From the NCBI RefSeq assembly GCF_008831285.2, contig NC_045140.1:30775851-30810850 (forward strand): 35,000 nucleotides of DNA, written 5' to 3'. Source of the DNA: Nymphaea colorata (taxonomy: Eukaryota; Streptophyta; Magnoliopsida; Nymphaeales; Nymphaeaceae). The notes under the pieces are model-generated. The model saw only the letters and a program-made list of their open reading frames with translations, was not told where the DNA came from and did not search any database. The stretch's first letter is position 1. Every line of letters begins with the position of its first letter. The translations under genes were made by a program, and so were the position numbers. Below are positions 21,392 through 30,776 of the stretch, in pieces.

Positions 21392-21653
21392 TTAAGACTC
21401 GACTAGCTTAGTGAGACCCACTCTAGAATCACAATCACCCTGAGACGTACCCAGTTCAAGCACCGTCTTGGCTTCAGCTGCTCCTCCCGCTCCTCCCACT
21501 GCAACTGACGCTGGTGCAGAATCCTTCTCCTTGGGACTTACCTGCGCGAGCTGAAGAGAACGCACCCAAATCTCTGACGCCTTCCTCTTACGCCAACTGG
21601 GTTCGGCCTGCTCTGCCTCTATCTGCACGGGACCTGGAAATTGGTCTGTAACA
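21392..21653 (-). pseudogene. Gag-Pol C-terminal tail carried by LTR3 (not attached to a gene)
   Basis: The open stretch (21392-21628 from its first ATG, 78 aa) matches the last residues of the A1 polyprotein, including the QIEAEQAEPS and APASVAVGG segments. It exists because the LTR contains the end of the coding frame. In a 5' LTR it has no upstream gag-pol and is not expected to make protein. Confidence 0.85.
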
Positions 21654-24364
21654 GAAGCCTTGGGCTAAAACAATAACTAAAACAAACTAAATGGAATCCT
21701 AAAACAGAAAGCAAAACACCCTCCCCGGAATCTACAAGTGGGCTAAGGTGTTACCGGCCAAGAGCTAGCCTTGGCTGAGCCGGAACAACCGCGGGGTGAA
21801 GACCAACCCCCGGGCAATGCAGCAACGGGCCGGCGTGGAGCGCGCGGCCTGGACAGCCTCCTGCTGTCGGACAGATTGGCAGACGCCGGCTGGAGCAGCA
21901 GTCTGCTGCTGAGTGGAGACGGAAGCGCGGGGAGGCAGCGACAGCCGCCTACTGTCGGGAATGGCCGGTGGACGCGCGGCCGAGAATGGCGCGGACCTGC
22001 TATCGGGCTGCCTGTTGACGAGTGGCCGAGAGGACAGCGAGTTACGTGCGGCGTTGGCTGGCGGAAGGAGTCGGTTGGCCGAGAGCAGAACTGCGGAGGC
22101 GGCGGCAGGAACAAAGGCGAGTGGTTGTCGCCTTGGGCACCGGCGGAGCAGCGACTGGACGTCGCCGATGTGCTGACGAGTGCCGCCTGCCGACTGAAGA
22201 CGGGTCGGCGAGGGAAGGCCGACTAGGCAGCCACCTGCTGCCTGGAGCCGAGAGGAGAGGGCGACCGACTGTCGCCGCTAGGCTGGACAGAAGCCGCGGA
22301 CAGGACGAGGGGGGCGAAAGCCGAGTTCGGCAGTGCCTACCTGCCTATTCTCCGAATGGCTCAGCCACGGACGCTGGTAGTAAATCCGACGACGGGACGC
22401 AGCCGAGGTGCTTGCCGAGGACTGCTAGCGGTGCGCTAGCGTCGCCGACTGAACCTAGTCCCTAGCTACGGCTGGGCTGGGCTGGAACTGGCGGGGCTCT
22501 AAGGGTAGGTCAGTCAAGTTAAGAGTGCTCGGGCTGGGTAGGCCGAGGGTCAAAAGGGGCTTGGGTTAACAAGGGAGGTTATCCTAGCTAGGAGGGGGGT
22601 CAAACCGAGAGGGTGAACTAGAGAAAGTGAGGTTAAGGTGAGCTCGGACGAGGGGCTTAGGCAAGGGCTGACCTCGGTTAGGGATAGGTTAGCTGGGTCA
22701 CTCGAGCTAGGCTCGAGTCAACTAGGTTGGTTCTAGCTGGGCTCGGGTTGACCGAGTATCTAAGGCTGGAAAGAGGTTAGGACTAAAGAGCTCAAGTCAA
22801 ATAAGAAGAAGACGACTAGGTGACTGGATTCGGTCAAGGTCAAACGGAGTTAGGTTTGACTAAGACACCTAAGTCGGGTTAGGGGCTAAGTCAAATTGAC
22901 TTAGGACTAAGCTCGAGCTAAGAGGGTTTCCTAAGACTAAAAAGACTAAGTGACTCGAGTAGGTCTCTCGAGCAAGGAGATGGTGACACGTTGCCAAAAT
23001 CAAGGGCCACGATTGAAGACGGTTAGGGGAAGTGGGGCGACTTGGCTTGGAGGAACTCGTGGCTAAGGGAGATGCAGACACGTGGATGGATCAACAGCTA
23101 AGATTAACTGCAGTTGGGGAATGAATGAGGACGTGATTGAGGGTACGTGCGGGTCTTAAGTGACTTGCGCTACAATTTGGGAAAAGGGGCTCGAAATGAG
23201 GAAGTGGCGCGCCAAAGGGGGACTCGCGTGGGGTGAGGTGGCGAACTACGAGAGCTTGGTGAAAAAGGGACTGGCGAGCTAGAGGGGAGACCTATTCGTG
23301 GGCAAGGAGATGCTGCCACGTGGCCAGATGTGTGGCTGATATTGCTTGCGAAAGGAGGAGGAGACTTAGCCAAAATGGAAGATGGCGAGGTGGCGTCTAG
23401 TGGTCCTAAAGCTAAGGAACGTGGAAAATAACTAAGTTTCGGGTAAGGGGCACGATGGGCCAGGTGGGACACGAGCTGGGGGTGATAACTGGATGGCTGA
23501 CACGTGTACAGGAGGACGGTGAGGATTGGACTTACCTGGTCCGAGTTGACTGCACGTAGACTCGCGCCGAGAGAGGAAGACTGGCCTGGTTTGAGTTCAA
23601 TCTCACCAAAGACCAGAACGCCCCTTCAAGCTTCACGCAGACTTCGGCTCGCACAAGGGCAGGGTTGTCCTAAGACGCCGGAGTCTTGAGATGGCGCCGG
23701 AAGTTGCAGGTCACGCCGGAAGACAGCAGAATTCCGGCAAGGACGCGAACTCACTATCCAACCGAGCGATTTCACCCAAACTTGGCTATGTTGGAGCACT
23801 TGATTGGACGATTACAATGAACTCATACGATTGATAGTCCACCGGTTAGATCTTGAAGAGCAGGACGTTTTAGCCTGCTGGACCGAAGGACAAGAGGGAG
23901 GACAGAAACCGAGTTTTACTTTGCTAAAACTCGACTACTTCCACCGCTCGCGTTCTTCGTTTTATGGCTGAATTAACCCAAAGTTTCAAGAACTTTCTTC
24001 AAGAAGATCGTAGGATAATATAAAGCAGAACTTGCTATTTAGCACAGACCTTCCTCACGAGTTTGCCGAGAAGAAAGCCTCGCTCTTAAGCAACTTCTGT
24101 CCTAGATTTATTTTACGAAAATCAAGAAGAAAGCCGAGAACTAGAAGTAATTTCTTAGCCGTCGCTGCTGGATTCTCAAACGAATTCAGCCTTCCCTGTT
24201 GCAAGGGCAGCCTCTCAACTTCACCGGGGTCGAGAAGAAGGTACCAACCTTGCTGGAATTGCAGTTCGAAAGGGGAATCAGCCGTGGACGAGGGAGGGAT
24301 TGCCGCCGGTAGGGAGGAATCCGCCGCAAGCCGTCGTGCTTTGAGTTCACCACCGGAATATCTC
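21654..24364 (-). repeat. LTR4, A-type LTR fragment, truncated on both sides
   Basis: It starts mid-LTR at GAAGCCTTGGG (equivalent to position 53) and ends at GGAATATCTC (equivalent to about 2763), so it lacks about 420 bases on the left and about 850 on the right, including the TATA box and U3. Its left edge abuts the exact end of LTR3, as expected if the A array inserted into this LTR. It shares variants with LTR3 and keeps the GC-rich block, TTGAC cluster (22513-22900), donor-like site (23530-23535) and hairpin. Confidence 0.9.
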
Positions 24365-25014
24365 AAATTGTTAGGCCCACTCCTGCTAGAACTTGAATTT
24401 CCTAACCAAGAGCGACCTACCTTCCCAGGTCTCTTGAGTGCTACTCAAAAACCGAAAATCCTAAGACAAATAATTACAACACTTCTACCCGGCCGGACAG
24501 ACCCCGGCGCAAAAACCCTTAGGACGGGAGACTCAGGTGCGGAAAACCCTTAATTCCCAATTCCTAACTACGGGCAGACCTAAGGCAACACTACAATAGG
24601 TGACACGGCTTTACAATCGTAAGCGATACAAGAATTCACTCTTCTCACTCAAGAACAAACCATTCACCAAATTATACTACTAGCGAACAAACCACGCCCA
24701 ACAATAAGCAAATGGGTACAGTCGGCTCCTTGTGGTCGTGTCTCGGGCAGCTGGCCCTTGAGGTACCACGGCAGGGAGCTAGGCCGAAGCCTTGGGCTAA
24801 AACAATAACTAAAACAAACTAAATGGAATCCTAAAACAGAAAGCAAAACACCCTCCCCGGAATCTACAAGTGGGCTAAGGTGTTCGGTGTCTTATTGAAG
24901 CCGGCGGTGGATCCGTCGCCTTCAATCTTCCCTATGCTGGAATCGGCCTCACAGTACCGTCGTGATCAGGGCAAAGGCACCGATTCCAGAACTTTGAAAA
25001 AGCTCGAAAGGGGT

Positions 25015-25020
25015 ACTTAC
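25015..25020 (-). other. Splice-donor-like GTAAGT in the B LTR
   Basis: The minus strand reads CACGTAAGTACC about 270 bases after the TATA-like box. It is repeated at 34429-34434 in the other B LTR. It has no counterpart in A-type LTRs. Confidence 0.25.
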
Positions 25021-25286
25021 GTGACAAGGGAGGGATCGCCGCCGGTGGTGGAGATCCGCCGATGCCTTCTTCCTTATGCCTATGTCTCCGACGGCGGCTC
25101 TTCAAGGATTTCTGGATTCGGAAGCGTCGTGGTGGTAGAGGACGCGAGGGGGGAGAAGACGCCTGGTTCACGGCTGAACAAGGTGGGAGACGAGAGGGGA
25201 GAAGCCTCGTGCGAGGAGAGAGAGGGTGCCACACCAAATGCCAATCTCTTGATTAATTTTCGATCCCTTGTACATTGTGTTTACAG

Positions 25287-25294
25287 AATATATA
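25287..25294 (-). promoter_or_regulatory. TATA-like box in the B part of the chimeric LTR
   Basis: TATATATT in sense orientation, about 605 bases from the U3 end, matching the position of the A-type box. Confidence 0.48.
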
Positions 25295-25601
25295 CAAAAT
25301 ATAATGCGAGCCCTAATTACATGTTAACCTAGCTCGCAACTTAGTCTAATGTCAAAAATGCGCAAGGCACAACCCGCCTTGCTAGGTCTCTACTTCAAAA
25401 CTAGACGTTGACATGAAATAGAAGACACAACATAAACCGGGCCTAGCGCCCAACTCGAAAATCAAAAGCTAAAGTCCCTAAGCCTTGTGGACTTAGGGCG
25501 GGGACCTCGTGTGGGTTACCGCCCACACTTCGGAAATTTCGAGCACGGGTCAAGTCCGATTGACTCAGACCTGAACCTAAGCCTCTCGGCTTTAGATAGG
25601 C

Positions 25602-28600
25602 TCAAGCGTTCGAGGAAGTTGGACTCACGCTCGGGTTACTCCGATCAAGCTCGGTGAGCCTCGCAATAGGTTCTAGAACGCCTTGAGTTCCACCTGGTTC
25701 GAGCACTCTTTCGGACCTAGTTGCTCCTCCCACGCCGCCCGCTGCAACTGTCTCGAGTGCTGACCTAGCCTCGCTTGGACCGTCTTCAAGTTGACTGAAC
25801 GATTGCGCCCACAAGTCCGAGGCCTTTTGCCTTGGCCGACTGGTTCCGGCCTGATCACGCCGAGCTGGGTCTGGACCTACAAGTTGGTCCGTAACAGATT
25901 CCCCCTCCCTAGAATGCGCTCGTCCTCGAGCGCTAGAGGAGGGAAAGCGATGAGCCACTGATCCAAACTCTTCCCAAGAGGTTCCTCTGTCAGGCCCCTC
26001 CCATTCCACTAATACCTCATGCCGTGTTCTCCCTTGTCTCTGGACATATCTATGTTTAAGTATACGATAGGGAGTGGGCAAGTTGTCCTGTTCCGGTATC
26101 TGCTCGATCACTGTAGGAATATCACCATGATGAGGCTTGAGCCTGGTGATATGGAAAACTGGGTGTACCATTGCTTCCCGTGGAAGCCCCAGTCGATAAG
26201 CAGCTTTTCCTACCTTCTGTAATACCGGGAACGGTCCATAATACCTCGGTAATAGCTTAGAATAGGGTTGGCCCATTAACGATCGTTGCTTAAGGGGCAA
26301 CCTCTTCAACCACACGTAATCACCCACTTCGAATTCTCGATCTTTTCGCCCTTTGTTGTAGACCTGTCTCATCCTGTTCTGGGCTTTGGCAATGTTTTGC
26401 TTGAGGGAGTCAAGTACTTCCTCACGGGTGCGTAGCTCACAGTCTACATTATCGTCACCTGCTGTACCTCCTTCATATCGAGGGATACTTGGAGGTGGGG
26501 TCCCATATACACCTTCAAAAGGCGTCATCCCTGTTGACGAATGTAAACTGGTGTTATAAGACCGCTCTGCCCAAGGTAAGAATTTTACCGAAGTCTGTGG
26601 TCTTTCTCCTGCAAAACACCTCAAGTAGGTCTCAAGAGATCGATTTACGATTTCGCTCTGCCCGTCTGTCTGTGGGTGATGGGCTGTACTAAAATTTAGC
26701 GTTGTACCCATAAGTTTTATGTACTCCTGCCAGAATGCGCTTAGGAAAATGGAATCCCTGTCACAAACGACTGATTGTGGCATCCCGTGGAGCTTTCCAA
26801 CATATTCCTGGTACACGCTGGCCACCATTGGCCCTTGATACGACCTAGGCAAGGGAGCGAAGTGGCTGTACTTGGTCAGACGGTCCACTACCACTAGCAC
26901 AGCTTCCCTGCCTTCAGAACGGGGCATGGCATCTATAAAATCCATGGTCACATCGGTCCATGGTTTGGCTGGTATGGGGAGGGGAACCAAGTGCCCTGGA
27001 GGTCTAATGGCCTCGTATTTTTCCCTCTGGCATACCAGGCAACTCCGGATGTACCTTTGTACCTCTGCCTTCATGCCACGCCACCAAAATTGGGCTTTAA
27101 TTCTGCTTAGGGTTTTAGAAACCCCCTCATGACCCGCGGCTGGGGTGTCATGGAAATGACGCAGGAGTTCCTGCTTAAGCCCAGACTCTAGAGGAACCAC
27201 TGCTTGGTTCTTCCTATATAATAGATTCCCTCTGACTGTATAGAAGGGAATGGATCCTGGATGTTGTTCTGTTGATGCACGGATTAGCCTTATGGACTGA
27301 TCTGCTTGCTGTTCCTGGGCTAACCTATCCCAAACATTAGTTTCCACTACCGAAAGAGTCATGAACTGTTCAGTCAATCTAGAGAGAGAATCGGCCGCTG
27401 TATTTTCCGGACCCTTTTTGTACTCTATTTCAAAATCGTATCCAAGCAGCTTTGCCAGCCAACGTTGTTGGGTAGGCGTGGATACTCTCTGCTTTAACAT
27501 GTATTTCAGAGAATTTTGGTCCGTCTTGACTGTGAATCTGCGCCCTATAAGGTAGGGCCGCCACTTTTCAACTGCTAACACTATCGCTAGTAGTTCTTTC
27601 TCATAAGTAGAGAGAGGTTTCGCTCTACTTGTGAGTGCCTTAGACATATAAGCGATAGGGTGGCCTCCTTGGCTGAGAACGGCCCCAATTCCAACCTCAC
27701 ATGCGTCTGTCTCTATTGTGAACTGCTGGTTGAAATCCGGAAGTGTAAGAACTGGCGCAGACATAAGGGCAAATTTTAACTTTTCAAAGGCTGCCCTAGC
27801 CTTATCCGACCACTGAAAGGCTCCTTTCTTGAGCATTTGGGTCAAAGGCTGTGCGATCAAACCGTATCCTTGTATGAAATGCCTATAGTACCCAGTCAAA
27901 CCGAGGAATCCGCGGAGTCCTTTCAAGTCCTTAGGCAGTGGCCATTTCTGCATGGCTTCTAATTTTTCGGGGTCTGCCCGAACCCCTTGTTGGCATACTA
28001 TGTGCCCTAGATAACCAATAGAAGGTTGTCCAAAGCTGCATTTGGACATCTTGGCGTATAATTGGTTATCTCTCAGTACCTGAAGAGCAACTGCTAGGTG
28101 CTTCTGATGTGATTCTTCAGACTGACTGTAAATCAAGATGTCATCAAAGAAGACTAAGATGAAATCGCGGAGGTACTGTCTGAAGACGTCGTTCATGCAC
28201 CTCTGAAATGTTGCTGGTGCGTTTGTCAGACCAAATGGCATGACGAGGAACTCGTAGTGCCCGTCATGTGTCCTGAATGCGGTCTTGGGGACGTCGTCCT
28301 TGTACATACGAATTTGATGATAGCCGGCTCGTAAGTCAATCTTGGAGAAAATAGTTGCTCCGGCTAGTTCATCCAATAACTCGTCAATTACCGGTATGGG
28401 ATGTCTATCTTTCACGGTGGCTTCATTCAAGGCGCGATAATCTACACAGAAGCGCCAGGTGTTGTCTTTCTTCTTCACAAGTAGGACCGGTGAAGAGAAA
28501 GGGCTGCTACTCGGTTGCACGATGCCACTTTCCAACATTTCTTTAACCAGCCGCTCGATTTCAGCCTTCTGGTTATATCCATACCGATAGGGGCGCACAT

Positions 28601-30776
28601 TAACTGGTTCTGCCCCTTGAGTCATTATGATCCTATGGTCATAGGATCTCTGCGGTGGAAGCCCCTTAGGTTCCTCAAAGACGTCCTCGTAATGATCAAG
28701 CACCAACTGTATTCGTTCTGGCACTATCTCTTTCTGCTCTTCTTTTTCTGGCACATCAGTAGCGAGTGCCATCACCCAACACGCGGGCTGCTCGGCTTCA
28801 ATTGCCCGAAGTGCAGCCTTGGGACGAGTTGTGCTGGTTAAGCCCTGTAGCGTCATGGGCTCTTCATCGCTGTCGGGAGTGAAGGTCATGCTGAAGTTCT
28901 TCACATCCCAAGATATGATGCCTAGCGTGAAAAACCATGGCATCCCGAGAATAAGGTCTACTCCATCTAGAGGAATGACTAAGAAGTCGATCTTAAATGG
29001 TTTCCTCTTGATTACAACTTCTATGCCTTTCCCTTCGTTATGGCACTTTAATCTCATACCCCCTCCCACGATTATAGTTTGGGGGTGGCTTGATTCAAGG
29101 GAGACGTTGCATCTACGTGCCGCTTCCTCTGTTAGGAAGTTCTTGGTTGCTCCATTATCAAGCAAAATTAAGACCTTATGTCCGTTTATCCTCCCAAATA
29201 CCCTGAATGAGTTGGGCTTGTTGGGATCTTGCATTGAGTGCAGAGACTCTGCCTCGATTGGCTTTTCTTCTTTGGCGGGAGTCTCATCAATCCGGACTTC
29301 TTTCTTTTTCTTGGCTTGTTTTGCTCGCCTCTTGGTAACTACTTCCTCATCTGATGAGGACGAGCTGGTCTCATACGGCGTTGTAGACGAATCGCTACAT
29401 GAACTGGACTCGTCATCGCTCACCACCTGTACCCTGTAATAAGTTGGGCACTGATGGTTCTTGTCCCATTTTCCCTCACATCTGTAGCACAGGCCTTTAC
29501 GCCTGAACTCTTCAATCTGTTTCGGTGTGAGGTAACGCGTTGGTGGTTTTCGGCCTTGCCCCTGGTTTGGGCCTTGTGGTGGCCGATATTCGCTCCCTCT
29601 TCGGAAGGGAGTTGGTTCCTTCCCTCTAAATCGAGAACCAGAGGAGTAGGAAGGTCTCCTCCTCTGCTTGTCCATCTTGTGAGCCTTCTTCTTGGCTCTC
29701 TTCTCCTCTATTTGCTCCTCGTAGAGACGGGCCATGGCAAAACATTCTTCTAGCCTGTTGAAGCGGTGAATTTTCAATTCTCTCTTCACTTCGCTTTTAA
29801 GGCCGCCCTTAAATGCTCCGATGAGGGCCTTCTCTAGCCACTGGACCATGCTAGCCAACCTCTCAAATTGACGTTGGTAGGCTGCCACGGTTGTGGATTG
29901 GACCAGATTTTTAAGGTCCTCATCATAATCGATGAATGTTGAATCTCCGAACTGTAATTGGAGACTCGCCTTGTACTTCTCCCAAGTTGGATCTGCCGTT
30001 TTGTGATCGAACCACAAATAATGGGTTGTGGCCTCTCCTGTCATGTTTGCAGTGGCAATTTCAATCCACTCGTCTTGGGGTACACGATGGCACAAGAAGT
30101 ACCTCTCGGCCATGAATAGCCACTCCCGTAAGTGCTCCCCGTTGAATTTGGGAAACTCGTAACGAACTGTGGGAGTTCGCCTCTCTTCTTGAAGCTGACG
30201 TTGATCTCTTCTAGGACGTAGAGGAGATTCGTCCTGTTCCCCTTCTGAATCGTAGTAGGTACGATTCATTCTGCTGCTAGCGAATCTCTGGACTCTTGGC
30301 GTCCTGTAATATTCGCTAGTGGGCTCAATAGGCTGTCGCTCTGGCGGGGGGCCCATATGTAGAAGTCTGCCCCCTTCTGTACTTGTTCCGATGTGGGAGA
30401 GATTGTTCGGGTCTATCTCAGTATCAGTGGGGTAGGTAGGAGCACCTAACACACCTTTTCCTTTGTTCGGACCCTGAGTGGTCCTTTCCCCTCCTAGGTT
30501 CTGGTTGGCAGTTAACTGCTTCAAAAGACCTCGAATCTCGTCCATTTCGTTTTGCCGCTCTCGGTTTTGTCTTTCCATTTCTCGTTTGCGGGCTTGATCG
30601 GATTTGCTAATGTCATTTCTCATTTGCAACAACTCCTTTTCAATGTTCAGAATTCTGCCCATTGCATAGTTGGGAACTGGTCCCGCTTGTGTGCTTGGAG
30701 CTTCCTCGGGTTGATCGTTGAGGGGCTCCTCAAGGACAGGCTCATCGGGATTGAACTGCTTCTTTGACTTGCCCAT
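25602..30776 (-). CDS. gag-pol: Gag-Pol polyprotein with chromodomain, subfamily B (1724 aa, no stop)
   Basis: Full-length frame of the same plan as A1. In order: predicted coiled coil (about 42-95); Gag core (about 204-350); zinc knuckle C430, C433, H441, C443; Ser-rich acidic tract (about 453-488); protease motif at 540-542; reverse transcriptase D814 and FFDD at 876-879; RNase H D1024, E1061, D1086, D1129; integrase HHCC (H1209, H1216, C1246, C1249) and DD35E D1279, D1339, E1375; chromodomain about 1567-1610. The odd point is the protease signature, D-N-G instead of D-S/T-G (codon 541 is AAT); the catalytic Asp is kept but loss of the Ser may weaken processing. Residues from about 1628 on lie in the 3' LTR. 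The start MGKSKK is shared with A1. Confidence 0.96.
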   Translation of the reverse strand: MGKSKKQFNPDEPVLEEPLNDQPEEAPSTQAGPVPNYAMGRILNIEKELLQMRNDISKSDQARKREMERQNRERQNEMDEIRGLLKQLTANQNLGGERTTQGPNKGKGVLGAPTYPTDTEIDPNNLSHIGTSTEGGRLLHMGPPPERQPIEPTSEYYRTPRVQRFASSRMNRTYYDSEGEQDESPLRPRRDQRQLQEERRTPTVRYEFPKFNGEHLREWLFMAERYFLCHRVPQDEWIEIATANMTGEATTHYLWFDHKTADPTWEKYKASLQLQFGDSTFIDYDEDLKNLVQSTTVAAYQRQFERLASMVQWLEKALIGAFKGGLKSEVKRELKIHRFNRLEECFAMARLYEEQIEEKRAKKKAHKMDKQRRRPSYSSGSRFRGKEPTPFRRGSEYRPPQGPNQGQGRKPPTRYLTPKQIEEFRRKGLCYRCEGKWDKNHQCPTYYRVQVVSDDESSSCSDSSTTPYETSSSSSDEEVVTKRRAKQAKKKKEVRIDETPAKEEKPIEAESLHSMQDPNKPNSFRVFGRINGHKVLILLDNGATKNFLTEEAARRCNVSLESSHPQTIIVGGGMRLKCHNEGKGIEVVIKRKPFKIDFLVIPLDGVDLILGMPWFFTLGIISWDVKNFSMTFTPDSDEEPMTLQGLTSTTRPKAALRAIEAEQPACWVMALATDVPEKEEQKEIVPERIQLVLDHYEDVFEEPKGLPPQRSYDHRIIMTQGAEPVNVRPYRYGYNQKAEIERLVKEMLESGIVQPSSSPFSSPVLLVKKKDNTWRFCVDYRALNEATVKDRHPIPVIDELLDELAGATIFSKIDLRAGYHQIRMYKDDVPKTAFRTHDGHYEFLVMPFGLTNAPATFQRCMNDVFRQYLRDFILVFFDDILIYSQSEESHQKHLAVALQVLRDNQLYAKMSKCSFGQPSIGYLGHIVCQQGVRADPEKLEAMQKWPLPKDLKGLRGFLGLTGYYRHFIQGYGLIAQPLTQMLKKGAFQWSDKARAAFEKLKFALMSAPVLTLPDFNQQFTIETDACEVGIGAVLSQGGHPIAYMSKALTSRAKPLSTYEKELLAIVLAVEKWRPYLIGRRFTVKTDQNSLKYMLKQRVSTPTQQRWLAKLLGYDFEIEYKKGPENTAADSLSRLTEQFMTLSVVETNVWDRLAQEQQADQSIRLIRASTEQHPGSIPFYTVRGNLLYRKNQAVVPLESGLKQELLRHFHDTPAAGHEGVSKTLSRIKAQFWWRGMKAEVQRYIRSCLVCQREKYEAIRPPGHLVPLPIPAKPWTDVTMDFIDAMPRSEGREAVLVVVDRLTKYSHFAPLPRSYQGPMVASVYQEYVGKLHGMPQSVVCDRDSIFLSAFWQEYIKLMGTTLNFSTAHHPQTDGQSEIVNRSLETYLRCFAGERPQTSVKFLPWAERSYNTSLHSSTGMTPFEGVYGTPPPSIPRYEGGTAGDDNVDCELRTREEVLDSLKQNIAKAQNRMRQVYNKGRKDREFEVGDYVWLKRLPLKQRSLMGQPYSKLLPRYYGPFPVLQKVGKAAYRLGLPREAMVHPVFHITRLKPHHGDIPTVIEQIPEQDNLPTPYRILKHRYVQRQGRTRHEVLVEWEGPDRGTSWEEFGSVAHRFPSSSARGRAHSREGESVTDQLVGPDPARRDQAGTSRPRQKASDLWAQSFSQLEDGPSEARSALETVAAGGVGGATRSERVLEPGGTQGVLEPIARLTELDRSNPSVSPTSSNA
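25897..25910 (-). other. Polypurine tract of B, inside gag-pol
   Basis: AGGGAGGGGGAATC on the minus strand before TGTTACGGACC, identical to the A elements across the tract and the first LTR bases. It encodes REGES, residues 1623-1627. Confidence 0.8.

Larger units (their letters stand above)
8744..21653 (-). mobile_element. Ty3/gypsy chromovirus, subfamily A, copy A2 (frameshifted; shares LTR2 with A1)
   Basis: This second unit of the array has its 5' LTR at 17820-21653 (LTR3), PBS at 17806-17817, a broken gag-pol and its polypurine tract at 12697-12710. Its 3' LTR is LTR2, which also serves as the 5' LTR of A1. LTR3 differs from LTR2 by roughly 1-2% substitutions and by two deletions, so the two LTRs of this unit are not a simple pair from one insertion. 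Recombination between two related elements, or misassembly, explains the arrangement better than two independent insertions. Confidence 0.88.
17820..21653 (-). repeat. LTR3 (5' LTR of A2), 5' boundary of the array
   Basis: It runs from TGTTAGG to TGTAACA over 3834 bases. Its right end coincides exactly with the LTR limit inferred from the polypurine tract; beyond it the sequence switches to the middle of another LTR. It has two deletions relative to its relatives: 105 bases at 21385/21386 just past the gag-pol stop, and 38 bases at 20259-20265 between CGCCGGA direct repeats. The TATA-like box is at 21141-21148. Its base variants group it with LTR4 rather than with LTR1 and LTR2. Confidence 0.92.
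24369..25896 (-). repeat. Chimeric LTR: A-type U5 end joined to B-type U3/R (3' LTR of B)
   Basis: It has proper LTR ends (TGTTAGG at 24369, GTAACA at 25896) but is only 1528 bases. Positions 24369-24884 match the first 516 bases of A-type LTRs. From 24885 on it matches the B LTR from position 34297. The join falls at TT, shared by both parents. About 2.4 kb of LTR interior is missing. It includes the last 98 codons of B gag-pol and a TATA-like box at 25287-25294. Confidence 0.9.

Noticed and set aside
24032-24553. 173-aa plus-strand frame spanning the LTR4/chimeric LTR junction
   Set aside because: It is an accident of joining two LTR pieces and does not correspond to any conserved protein.
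24880-25332. 150-aa plus-strand frame repeated at 34309-34746
   Set aside because: It is antisense within the B LTR, duplicated only with the LTR, with no domain and no counterpart in A.
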